Shown here in pieces: positions 9,301 to 17,273 of a DNA stretch of 53,760 nt (position 1 is the first letter of the stretch; every line of letters starts with the position of its first letter). Made by a program: the position numbers and the translations under genes. This stretch comes from JAVBQJ01 sp031549115 (GTDB lineage: Bacteria > Verrucomicrobiota > Lentisphaeria > Victivallales > Victivallaceae). Below the pieces are notes generated by a model. That model saw only the letters and a list, made by a program, of their open reading frames with translations, made no database searches and had not been told where the DNA came from. The stretch is from positions 1 to 53,760 of the forward strand of contig JAVBQJ010000052.1 of the NCBI GenBank assembly GCA_031549115.1. The letters are read 5' to 3'.

Positions 9301-9973
9301 AATGCCGGATGAGAATCCACGCGAGTATTTGTTTGAAAAGCTTGTTGCCATGTTCAAATTCAGAGAGTTGACCATTGACTTGGTGAGATTGATTGAGGCC
9401 TCGAAGAAAGAGCGCGATAATGCAGTTCCGAATCTTATCGGATATCTTGTCAATGATGTCAAGTTTATTTTCTCTGCACAACAAACAGGTATGACACTAG
9501 CTTCCGCAATAGGGAATTGGTATGAAAAGCTTAATGATTTTACCTTGAGACAACTTTTTGTAAATAATGAAAATCAAATACTAAGCTTGTTGTCCACCGT
9601 TGGCAATGATGAACCGGCATTCATTCGGCGTTTGGCGAAAGCAGTAAGCGGATTGCGCATTGAAGATTGGACGAGCGAGACAATAAGCTGTTTTTTGGGA
9701 GAATTATCTATCTTCAAGGAAACGATAGATGATTTTAATAACAAGAAACACCCAGCGGACAATACCTGTTCCGAGTATAAAATCATGTTTACGGATGCTG
9801 ATGGAAAAGAGATCATCAGGACTTTCGGAAAAACTCCATATAGCGATGCAGCCGAACTCATGCTTGATGAAGTGTCGCGCGTAGTAGATGAATACAATCA
9901 GTCTGTGACCGAACAGGAAAAAAGGCTGGTCATAATGGAAATATTAGAACGGTTATGCCGGCCGGAGGCCTGA
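6323..9973 (+). CDS. sspC: SspC-like large P-loop ATPase
   Basis: A 1216-residue ATPase. Walker A is IGAYGRGKSH (residues about 65-74) and Walker B is VVYDEFS with D249-E250. The rest is a long helical body without other obvious motifs. Size and N-terminal P-loop fit SspC, the ATPase of the Ssp phosphorothioation complex. BrxC/PglY of BREX are of similar size and layout, but the DUF4007, PAPS-reductase and desulfurase neighbours argue for SspC. ATG 6323 has only a weak ribosome site. ATG 6338, with GGAG nine bases upstream, would remove five residues and is a good alternative. The stop is immediately followed by the start of the desulfurase gene. Confidence 0.8.
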   Translation: MENCPMLNGNIDVVKGFQSSVNIAYDLNNAEKVRGFIPTQSSLDVIEDILLSTAENATQRARILIGAYGRGKSHIILVLMALLSQKDKSLFYMLLAKMKETNSDLCEYALNYLNSPQKLLPIIVRGSSASLSSSFLNALQLSLNADGLSDVMPETHFRAAVTAIATWKSDFHDTYNRFIKVLGLPVDQFIFALQEYDVKAYEKFTELYPILTSGSIFNPFLGFDIADLYENVARKIKAKGYSGVYVVYDEFSKYLESSIANATISDIKLLQDFAEKCSRSGDSQMHLLLICHKDIANYIDGGLPKEKVDGWRGVSGRFKHINLHNNYSQMYEIISAVIKKDEKFWAKYLKDNEDLFLELRTRFVRDRLLDVNNENEIRTAVFGCYPLHPISTFILPRLSERVAQNERTLFTFLSSDDRYTLSAFLRTATDRFPLITPDYLYDYFESLLRKEPYTSDAHKIYKLTTTVLLRVAPDSLEAKIIKTIALIYLVAQFEKLPPTVDVVSDAFRDAVEDTKVITAAFSSLIDKECIVYLKRSNGYLRIKESSGVDVANEITSYVDRRRTVMKIADILNRSAFDSYMYPTSYNDEFEITRYFDFSFIEGKEFLSIQDMETKLSSSNADGIIYAVIPQDADELRCLENAVEKMTKTANRVVVILPSSSININKEAFEYEAAKDLRENVPSGESVLADEYDIYIDDLAEVIGTFINNYARPENGNAIYYYKGQKEPIFRKAQLTGLLSCICKEVFYRTPIINNESVNKNFLPTVAINSRTKILAGLLENELKPNLGLTGNGQEVSIMRSTLIQTGVLVSSSDNAYVNLEPEDANIATVLSVIQKFFSETSTSGSANFEYLYNRLQKPEYGFGLKRGIIPIYIAAVLHLNKQNLVIKYREKEERITADLLNGINETPADYSTLVEDWSDEKSSYIAALEVVFKRDIKEREKIYNGFSYILYAMHRWYMALPKYAKDLKIEYQGQYVNSKAIEASHIKFINSLRMPDENPREYLFEKLVAMFKFRELTIDLVRLIEASKKERDNAVPNLIGYLVNDVKFIFSAQQTGMTLASAIGNWYEKLNDFTLRQLFVNNENQILSLLSTVGNDEPAFIRRLAKAVSGLRIEDWTSETISCFLGELSIFKETIDDFNNKKHPADNTCSEYKIMFTDADGKEIIRTFGKTPYSDAAELMLDEVSRVVDEYNQSVTEQEKRLVIMEILERLCRPEA

Positions 9974-11131
9974 ATGGAACACACTGCGTATTTCGACAAT
10001 GCCGCGACCACCTTTCCGAAGCCTGAAGTAGTCTATTCGTTTTCGGATAAGTTCTATCGCGAATGTGGTGTCAACGTCGGACGCGGGCAGCACAAGCTGG
10101 CGTCAAAAGCGTCTGCCCTGGTTACGGAGACGCGCGAGTTGATGCTTGAGTTGTGTCATTGCTCGAATAAAGCGGTAGTGTTTTCCCATACAGCGACAGA
10201 AGCCTTAAATATTATCCTTAGAGGTATAGAATGGTGCGACGGAATGAATGTCTATGTTTCACCATTCGAGCATAATGCAGTCATGCGTGTTTTGCACTAC
10301 ATCGGGAAGCTCTATAAACTCAATGTAATATCTCTCGCCTTTGACTCTATACGATTTGATTACGACCAGAAAGCGATAAAAGAACAATTCATAGCCAAGA
10401 AACCGTCGATCATTGTTGTCAGCCACGCAAGTAATGTTTGTGGTGTCGTTGCACCAATTGCTGAAATATGTGCCTTGGCCAAAAAATATGATTCCATAAA
10501 TATTATTGATATGTGTCAGACAATGGGTTTGATCGACACCGATTTAAGTACTGAATCGATCGATTATGCCGTTTTTGCCGGACACAAAACCTTGTATGCG
10601 CCCCTTGGAGTAGGTGGATTTATTGGTTTCCCAACGGCAACGCTAAAACCTTTAATTTTTGGTGGAACAGGCATGGACTCGGCAAGCCTTGAGCTGCCAA
10701 ACACTATGCCAGAGCGATATGAAGTTGCAAGTCCAAACATCGCCGCAATTGCAGGCTTGAATGCTGCTGTACGATGGATTTCACAAACAGGCATAGCGAA
10801 TATTTACAATCAGGAACAAGCAAATCGTCGTCGCCTAGTTAAGACACTTCAAGACTATGATAATATTCGTCTTGTGCCGCAAACAGATGCTGATAGCTTC
10901 ATAGGCGTAGTGTCCTGCGTATTTGATGGTTATAGCAGCGATAATCTTGGCCAAGTATTAAGTGTGAAAAATGTAGCGGTTCGTACAGGTTTGCACTGCG
11001 CTCCTACTGCCCATCGATTTTTGCAAACATTTCCAAACGGGACAGTAAGGTTCAGTGTAAGTTATTTTAACAACGACTATGACTTCGCACTTTTAAGCAA
11101 TGCTTTGTCATATATCTACGAAAACTCTTGA
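9974..11131 (+). CDS. sspA: cysteine desulfurase (SspA/DndA role)
   Basis: A 385-residue aminotransferase class V enzyme of the SufS/CsdA type. It opens with AYFDNAATTFPKP, has the PLP lysine in FAGHKTLYAPLG, and has the sulfur-carrying cysteine in RTGLHCAPTAHR. It takes sulfur from L-cysteine as a protein persulfide, here presumably for the sulfurtransferase at 3699. The start directly abuts the ATPase stop and is preceded by GGAGG five bases upstream, so the genes are translationally linked. Many phosphorothioation loci rely on a desulfurase encoded elsewhere. Here it is built into the operon after sspC, which makes the modification set self-contained. Confidence 0.9.
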   Translation: MEHTAYFDNAATTFPKPEVVYSFSDKFYRECGVNVGRGQHKLASKASALVTETRELMLELCHCSNKAVVFSHTATEALNIILRGIEWCDGMNVYVSPFEHNAVMRVLHYIGKLYKLNVISLAFDSIRFDYDQKAIKEQFIAKKPSIIVVSHASNVCGVVAPIAEICALAKKYDSINIIDMCQTMGLIDTDLSTESIDYAVFAGHKTLYAPLGVGGFIGFPTATLKPLIFGGTGMDSASLELPNTMPERYEVASPNIAAIAGLNAAVRWISQTGIANIYNQEQANRRRLVKTLQDYDNIRLVPQTDADSFIGVVSCVFDGYSSDNLGQVLSVKNVAVRTGLHCAPTAHRFLQTFPNGTVRFSVSYFNNDYDFALLSNALSYIYENS

Positions 11132-11144
11132 TGAGGGCATTGCT

Positions 11145-13397
11145 ATGGACGTGAGAGTACATTCCATTTCAACAGATTCCAACAGGGCGAATTGTACAAT
11201 GAATCTTATTGACGTTAATGTGAGAAATGAATATCGCTCATTACTTCACAATATTACGCAAGATTTCTATATACCACTATTGTCCAGGGCGATAGAATAT
11301 CGAAGAGCTGTTGGCTTTTTCTCATCAACGGTACTTTGTCAAATCGCAGACGGCATTGCAGGATTGGCAAAAAATGGCGGAAAAGTTAAGATTGTGGCAT
11401 CTCCGCATTTATCTGATGAAGATATGAAAGCCATTCGACAAGGCTACCAATTACGTGAAATCGTAAAGAATGCTGTCATGCGCGAAATGCTAGAAATCAC
11501 AGATACGTTTACAGAAAAAAGGCTTAATCTTCTCGCCAATCTTATTGCTAATGGGATATTGGATATAAAAATTGCTTTTACTGAAACCTGTTCTGAGTTT
11601 GGAATGTATCATGAAAAACTTGGTATCATTACAGATGCCGAGAATAACTCAGTCGTCTTTTCTGGTTCAATGAACGAATCAGCTAATGCCCTTATTGCGA
11701 ATTACGAAGTGATTGATGTGTGGTGCTCTTGGAAAGGAGAAGAACATGCAGAACGCGTAACAAGCAAAATTGCGGCATTCTCTGCGATCTGGAATGATAG
11801 AGAACCAAACATAAGAATTGTTGATATACCCGAACTGAGTCAAGAATTTATTGATCGTTATAGACGGACTGCCTTTTCGGACTATACCGAAGCCGTGCAG
11901 GAAGAATTATCTCAGATGCCCTTATGGTCGTCTACAAGAAGTAAGCAAGCACCACAGATACCTACTGAAGTGGAATTGCGCGACTATCAGCTTGAAGCAA
12001 TAAAGGCTTGGGAATTAAGTGACTTTCGTGGGATATTCGACATGGCAACTGGAACCGGGAAAACTTATACCGGATTAGGAGCAATTATCCGCTTGTGTGA
12101 AGTTACCAGCAATAAAATAGCAGCATTTATCGTATGTCCATTCCAGCATTTAGTCGAGCAATGGGTTGAGGATATAGAACGATTCAATATAAATCCGATT
12201 ATTGGGTATAGTGCATCGCCGCAAAAGGACTGGCTTAAGCGGTTGGAAGATGCGATCAGAAATCAAAAGTTAAAAATCAAAGGCAGAGAATTCTTTTGCT
12301 TCGTATGTACAAACGCCACATTCTCGACGAGTAGAGTTCAGGAAATACTTGAGAAGATACGTGGTGATGTTCTTCTGTTAGTTGATGAAGCACATAATTT
12401 TGGTGCCCAAAGGTTGAGTCGGCTTATGTCGGATCGATACAATTATCGACTTGCATTATCTGCAACGATAGATCGTCACAACGATGCAGAAGGTACTCAA
12501 AAATTGTATGACTATTTTGGCAAGAAGTGTATCGAATATCCTCTCAAACGTGCCATTGACGAAAAAAAATTAACACAGTACAAATATTATCCCGTCATTG
12601 TTACGCTGAATCGTGAAGAAAATCGAGTTTATACTGACCTGACTATTGAAATGGGACACTGCCTGCTCAAAGGAGGAGACGGGAAATGGAAACTCAGCGC
12701 AAAGGGCGAAAAAATAGCGCTAAAAAGAGCGCGACTTGTCGCAGGGATTGAAGACAAATTAACAAAACTGGCAGAATATATTCAACCATATATCAATGAT
12801 CGCCATCTGTTGGTGTACTGTGGCGCGACCACTGTATTGCAAGATAATCGTGATCGTTCTGACACAGAAGATGATGATTTACGACAAATCGATGCAGTTA
12901 CAAAATTACTTGGCAATACCTTTGGCATGAAAGTCTCTCAGTTTACTTCTAGAGAAGACATCTCTGAGCGAGAGATGTTAACGCGAGAATTTGCTTCTGG
13001 GGACAGTCTTCAAGCTTTGATTGCAATCAAATGTCTTGATGAAGGAGTGAATATCCCGGCAATCAAGACTGCTTTCATATTGGCTTCCACAACAAATCCC
13101 AAAGAATATATCCAGAGACGTGGACGTGTTTTGCGATTGTACAAAGACAAAGACTATGCGGTAATTTATGATTTCATTGCCCTGCCGAGACCGCTAAACG
13201 AGGTCGCATCCATAACTGGCGAGCAATTAAAACGAGAGCTATCTCTCGTCAAAAACGAGTTGACCCGAGCAAAGGAATTTGCTCGAATAGCGTTGAATAT
13301 GGGTGAAGCGGAGCAGATAATCGATAAGATAAAAGCAGCTTACTCAATAAATGATTATGCATTAGAATTTGAGGAGGATTACTATTATGCCGACTGA
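11145..13397 (+). CDS. PLD-like nuclease domain fused to DEAH-box helicase
   Basis: A 750-residue protein. The N-terminal domain contains a phospholipase-D-type catalytic pattern: H156-E-K158 in YHEKLGII, then FSGSMNES about 20 residues on. The C-terminal two thirds is an SF2 helicase with Walker A MATGTGKT (300-307), DEAH (414-417), SAT motif LALSATI and arginine-finger motif QRRGRVLR (from 657). PLD-helicase fusions are common in restriction and defence systems, where the helicase translocates DNA and the PLD domain cuts. Here it follows the modification genes directly, so it is the likely restriction arm, perhaps equivalent to part of SspFGH. Start ATG 11145 is chosen because GAGG lies eight bases upstream. 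Confidence 0.8.
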   Translation: MDVRVHSISTDSNRANCTMNLIDVNVRNEYRSLLHNITQDFYIPLLSRAIEYRRAVGFFSSTVLCQIADGIAGLAKNGGKVKIVASPHLSDEDMKAIRQGYQLREIVKNAVMREMLEITDTFTEKRLNLLANLIANGILDIKIAFTETCSEFGMYHEKLGIITDAENNSVVFSGSMNESANALIANYEVIDVWCSWKGEEHAERVTSKIAAFSAIWNDREPNIRIVDIPELSQEFIDRYRRTAFSDYTEAVQEELSQMPLWSSTRSKQAPQIPTEVELRDYQLEAIKAWELSDFRGIFDMATGTGKTYTGLGAIIRLCEVTSNKIAAFIVCPFQHLVEQWVEDIERFNINPIIGYSASPQKDWLKRLEDAIRNQKLKIKGREFFCFVCTNATFSTSRVQEILEKIRGDVLLLVDEAHNFGAQRLSRLMSDRYNYRLALSATIDRHNDAEGTQKLYDYFGKKCIEYPLKRAIDEKKLTQYKYYPVIVTLNREENRVYTDLTIEMGHCLLKGGDGKWKLSAKGEKIALKRARLVAGIEDKLTKLAEYIQPYINDRHLLVYCGATTVLQDNRDRSDTEDDDLRQIDAVTKLLGNTFGMKVSQFTSREDISEREMLTREFASGDSLQALIAIKCLDEGVNIPAIKTAFILASTTNPKEYIQRRGRVLRLYKDKDYAVIYDFIALPRPLNEVASITGEQLKRELSLVKNELTRAKEFARIALNMGEAEQIIDKIKAAYSINDYALEFEEDYYYAD

Positions 13398-13569
13398 CCC
13401 TGCTGAAAAAAACGTGAATGGCGTCAAGATTGATACCCAAAAAGCCGATAAGGTGCTAAGTTGGCTCATTCGCCGAGAGGCTGAGAATGTTCGAACGAAA
13501 GCTCGTTCCGACATGCAGATGATCTCAGACATTGAGAAACGCATAGAGGAGGAAATGCAATGCTACTGA
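13387..13569 (+). CDS. small acidic/basic helical protein of the defence operon, unknown function
   Basis: A 60-residue protein, MPTDPAEKNVNG onward, predicted mostly helical (KADKVLSWLIRREAENVRTKARSDMQM). It has a strong ribosome site (GAGGAGG nine bases upstream) lying in the end of the helicase gene. Its own end overlaps the start of the following SMC ATPase by ten bases. Such tight packing between a helicase and an SMC-type ATPase suggests a small bridging or accessory subunit. I recognise no family. By position it could be the small component of an SspFGH-like triad, but that is conjecture. Confidence 0.65.
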   Translation: MPTDPAEKNVNGVKIDTQKADKVLSWLIRREAENVRTKARSDMQMISDIEKRIEEEMQCY

Positions 13570-15515
13570 AGCATTTGAAAATCAAAAATTTTCGCCAATT
13601 CAAAGGTGAACAAATAATCACCTTTGCTGACGATAACATAAAAAATGTCACCGTTATTATGGGTGACAATGGAACCGGCAAAACGACACTTGCTCAAGCG
13701 TTCACTTGGTGTCTATATGGGGGCACAGACTTCGATGACAAGATACTCCTATGCAAAGCAATATCGAAAGATATGCTGCCGAGTGATACAGAAAAGGTTC
13801 GTGCTGAGCTGGCATTGATCCATAAGGGAATAGAATATACCGTAGTCAGCGAACAGCTTTACGTTAAGGACTCGACAGGCAATGTTAAGCCCCAAGGACA
13901 GAGAAAATTTGTCATCATGTATAAGCTGCACGGTCAGACGGAGTATGTCAAGGAAAGTCAGCTTGATGGTAGAATGAAGGAGATATTGCCTCCAGAATTG
14001 GCTCGTTACTTCTTTTTTGATGGCGAACGAATAACCATGATGAGCAAGCGGCTTAGCCAAGGAAAAGGTGATGAATTTCAACGTGCTGTCCGTAGCCTCC
14101 TTGGCTTAGATGCTTTTGTTGCGGCTATAGAGCATCTGAGAAAAACGATACGAGGCTATGATAAAAAGTACGATGCCAATAGTGATAGCCGCATCGCGGA
14201 TTACAACCGGCAAATTGCTCAACTTGAAGCAAATATAGAAAAAACGGATTCCGAGTTGGCCGACATTGAGCGGGAAGAGGTTCCTGTTGAAGAGAAAATA
14301 GGTGAACTTCAAGCCTTAATAGAAAAGAACCGCATGAGTGGTGAGCTTGCGGCCAGAAAGAATAAACTTATTGGGCGCCGCAAGGCTCTCTTGGACCAAA
14401 AATCGCGAAATATTGGCGAGCTTCTAGCGGTGTTTAGGAGAGCCCCGGCATATTTTGCACGGAAGATGATGCACGACAGTCTGCAGAACTTGAAAGATAC
14501 TCGAAAAACGGATAAAAGCGTACCATCTGTCAATGCTCAAACCATCAAGCACTTGATTGATCGTGGGCGTTGTCTATGTGGTGCGGTTGTGGCGAATGGA
14601 AATGACGCCTTCATTGAATTAACGAATCTATATAGCTATGTACCACCTAAGTCAATAGGAGACTCCATCTCTGACTTCCGAGACAAATGTTGGAGCAAAG
14701 TTCGCGATTCATCATCCATGTTCACGGATTTTACGGAAAAATATGCCGATATTTGTGATTTTGAGGCGGATTTTAGCGATACGCTTCAAGAAATAATCGA
14801 TATAGAAAAACAGCTTCTCGGCATGGATGATGTTGGCAAATTGCAAGCCGATTTGATGCGTTATCAAACTCAACGACGCGACTTATACATAAAAAAAGAA
14901 CAGCTCAACAGAACCAAAGGTAAATACGAAACAGAGTATGACCGTGCCGGAACCGAACGTGATAAACTAACTTTAAAAGATGATAATAATCGCCGTGTTA
15001 TGACATGCAAGGCATATGCTCAGTATATGCATGACACCTTGCGTGAGCGTTACGTAGAAGAAGAAAGGCGTATCCGCAAGAAGCTTGAGCAAACCGTGAA
15101 TAAAATTTTTCACAGTATCCTAGGCGAGGGATTTTCGCTTACTTTAAGTGAAAAGTACGATATACAAGTAGTACTCCATGACTTTGGCGGTTCTTCTGAG
15201 ACATCTACAGCACAGAACATTTCCATAATATTTGCGTTTATCGCCGGAGTAATTCAAATGGCCAGGGACAGCCAAAATGATGATGGCGGATTACTGGTTT
15301 CTGAGCCATATCCTCTTGTTATGGATGCCCCCCTTTCGGCATTTGATAAAACGCGTATCCAAACAGTCTGTGATGTACTTCCGCGAATCGCTGAGCAGGT
15401 CATCATCTTTATTAAAGATGCAGACGGAGAAATTGCCGAAAAGCACCTCGGCAACCGCATAGGGAACAGACTTACATTCAATGCGGTAAGCAAAGTTGAA
15501 ACCTATGTGTCGTAA
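13560..15515 (+). CDS. DndD-like SMC/Rad50-type ATPase
   Basis: A 651-residue ABC/SMC-family ATPase. It begins LKIKNFRQFKGEQ, has Walker A GDNGTGKT (35-42), the FFFDGERI stretch typical of DndD-like proteins, long central coiled coils (about 210-290 and 410-500) around a C-L-C-G turn, and Walker B LVMDAPLSAFD with D589. A Rad50-like signature region is seen at TSTAQNIS. DndD in the Dnd system is an ATPase of this architecture linked to phosphorothioation. In this operon, where SspC is already present, it more likely serves the interference module with the PLD-helicase. GGAGG seven bases upstream supports the start. Confidence 0.75.
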   Translation: MLLKHLKIKNFRQFKGEQIITFADDNIKNVTVIMGDNGTGKTTLAQAFTWCLYGGTDFDDKILLCKAISKDMLPSDTEKVRAELALIHKGIEYTVVSEQLYVKDSTGNVKPQGQRKFVIMYKLHGQTEYVKESQLDGRMKEILPPELARYFFFDGERITMMSKRLSQGKGDEFQRAVRSLLGLDAFVAAIEHLRKTIRGYDKKYDANSDSRIADYNRQIAQLEANIEKTDSELADIEREEVPVEEKIGELQALIEKNRMSGELAARKNKLIGRRKALLDQKSRNIGELLAVFRRAPAYFARKMMHDSLQNLKDTRKTDKSVPSVNAQTIKHLIDRGRCLCGAVVANGNDAFIELTNLYSYVPPKSIGDSISDFRDKCWSKVRDSSSMFTDFTEKYADICDFEADFSDTLQEIIDIEKQLLGMDDVGKLQADLMRYQTQRRDLYIKKEQLNRTKGKYETEYDRAGTERDKLTLKDDNNRRVMTCKAYAQYMHDTLRERYVEEERRIRKKLEQTVNKIFHSILGEGFSLTLSEKYDIQVVLHDFGGSSETSTAQNISIIFAFIAGVIQMARDSQNDDGGLLVSEPYPLVMDAPLSAFDKTRIQTVCDVLPRIAEQVIIFIKDADGEIAEKHLGNRIGNRLTFNAVSKVETYVS

Positions 15516-15529
15516 GGGAGGAAAGTAAA

Positions 15530-16051
15530 ATGTTATTTCAGGGACAATATTGGTTCTATGGAACGCATGCAGATCGGGTCAAAAAATTGACGGCCGAATT
15601 TGATGGTAAGCATAAGCTATTTTCCTATAATCACGAGGTTTATCAACTCGCGCCTGTTGTGGGTTTTCTTTACTGTAGAAAGGCAGATATCAACAAGAAA
15701 GATGGGAGCGATACCAGTATCTTTCCAGACCAGATTTCGCATTATAAGGATGTGTTCCAATTCAATTATCAGTTGATTATGTTGCTTGATGACACTAACG
15801 AAGCAAACTTTGACATCCGCGTGGATAAAGCGTTTCGGTTCTGTGGTACAGAACATGCTCAGGATGATGAAGAACTATATGAATCATATGTTCGGGGAGG
15901 GGTAGATGTTCTCTATGAGAAACTGATAGAGCCATCAAATTCACCAGAAGATTATATAAAGCATCTCTATGAGTTTATGGAAGACTTTGAATCACGATAC
16001 GGGCAGAAGGAGGATGCAATACTTGACTTGTGCCGAATAGCAAGGAATTAA
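15530..16051 (+). CDS. uncharacterised protein of the phosphorothioation operon
   Basis: A 173-residue soluble protein with a strong ribosome site (GGGAGG before ATG). It begins with YWFYGTHADRVKKLT and ends in an acidic helical region; the segment YESYVRGGVDVLYEKL is notable. The overall outline, with a short alpha/beta start and a GG-containing helix near the end, faintly recalls small proteins annotated as dnd system-associated. That is only an impression. It sits 14 bases after the SMC ATPase and five bases before the sigma factor gene, so it belongs to the same transcript. Function unknown. Confidence 0.7.
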   Translation: MLFQGQYWFYGTHADRVKKLTAEFDGKHKLFSYNHEVYQLAPVVGFLYCRKADINKKDGSDTSIFPDQISHYKDVFQFNYQLIMLLDDTNEANFDIRVDKAFRFCGTEHAQDDEELYESYVRGGVDVLYEKLIEPSNSPEDYIKHLYEFMEDFESRYGQKEDAILDLCRIARN

Positions 16052-16056
16052 ACAGA

Positions 16057-17154
16057 ATGCGCCAGACTGACGTTTATCAGTCCACAATAGAAAAGCTGTA
16101 TGCTTTATATCTTGAGAAGGGCTTTCTCGAAGAAGAGGAAGCCTTAGGGCTGATGTCTGCTGATGGTGTTTCATTAGTCGGTATAAACCGTGTAACAGAT
16201 AAGTTAATTGCGCTCGGTGTGATTTTTGCCGATGCTGTAGTTGATGACGATGAATATACTGACCGGGCCCAAATCGATTATGGAGCCCTGTTTGACGAGG
16301 TGTTGGCTATTTCGCCTGGCCAAAAAATGTTGATAGCTTATGCTCGCAACGTTAAGCCGCCTCAAACCCGAGAATGGCGCTCGTTAGTTACACAGATGGA
16401 AAGTGGTAATGAATACGCATTTAGCAGACTTTTCGATATGTACCTGCGAAATGCAATAAAAACAGCACTTCGTTGTTATAAGAGTTATGGCCTTGATTTA
16501 GATGATGCCATCCAAGAAGGCTGTATCGGCTTAATGTACGCAATCATGCAATTTGATGGGAGCAGACATAACAATATAGGCTCTAATCTTTCGCGTTGGA
16601 TACAACTTTATATAGTGCGTGAAGCAATAGATAAAAACCATTCGATTCGTTTGCCTGTACGAGTTTATGAATTAACTCAAAAAGTCAAACAGTGCAAGCG
16701 AATGCTATTAAAGCAAAATAGATATGAACCAACATTAACTGAAATTTCTTTAATGAGTGAAATATCGATTGAAATGGTAATGAAACTGCTTGAAATACCG
16801 CAAGATCCTGTTTTATTTGACTCTATGTTTGAAACAGCGAAAAGCAGAACAGAAGTTGAAAAACATTGCAGCAATCAGTTTTTTGGCGAAGAACTAGAGA
16901 GTAACATACTTGCACTGCAAGTTCGCAATGCGTTGTTTACATTACCAGAGCGGGAACGACGTGTACTATCCTTGCGGTATGGTTTAGCTGATGAAAAAGA
17001 GTGGACGCTCGAAGAAGTAAGCGCTGTTTTCGATATAACCCGTGAACGTGTTCGCCAAATTGAGAAAGGGGCTCTAAGTAAGCTTTGTACATATGCGAGG
17101 GAGCAGCATATGGAAAGTGCCATGATATGGGAAATCAACACCTCGTTATCCTGA
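16057..17154 (+). CDS. sigma-70 family RNA polymerase sigma factor encoded in the defence operon
   Basis: A 365-residue protein. Residues 1-85 look like a region 1.1-type helical domain (IEKLYALYLEKGFLEEEEA). Region 2 is clear at 115-200 (DLDDAIQEGCIGLMYAI, then a core ending IRLPVRVYE). A region 3-like helical stretch follows, and region 4 has the helix-turn-helix at about 295-342 (LPERERRVLSLRYGL, TREKR-like ITRERVRQIEKGAL). This is a group 1/2-type layout and not an ECF factor. An upstream in-frame GTG at 16030 overlaps the previous gene, but ATG 16057 has AAGGA upstream. As the last gene of the operon it could direct the operon's own transcription or redirect polymerase during infection. 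Both are inference. Confidence 0.85.
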   Translation: MRQTDVYQSTIEKLYALYLEKGFLEEEEALGLMSADGVSLVGINRVTDKLIALGVIFADAVVDDDEYTDRAQIDYGALFDEVLAISPGQKMLIAYARNVKPPQTREWRSLVTQMESGNEYAFSRLFDMYLRNAIKTALRCYKSYGLDLDDAIQEGCIGLMYAIMQFDGSRHNNIGSNLSRWIQLYIVREAIDKNHSIRLPVRVYELTQKVKQCKRMLLKQNRYEPTLTEISLMSEISIEMVMKLLEIPQDPVLFDSMFETAKSRTEVEKHCSNQFFGEELESNILALQVRNALFTLPERERRVLSLRYGLADEKEWTLEEVSAVFDITRERVRQIEKGALSKLCTYAREQHMESAMIWEINTSLS

Positions 17155-17273
17155 ATCCCGGCAAAACCATATGTAAGATTTGCGCCTATAAAGGTTTTTC
17201 AAAACAAATCTTCATGCTGGAGACCAGCAGTGCTTTGGGCCAATTGCGCTCTGCGATATGAACCATCCCCCTA

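Noticed and set aside
6323..9973. BREX-type BrxC/PglY
   Set aside because: Similar size and P-loop, but no BrxX/PglX methylase or PglZ is present; the neighbours fit SspABCD.
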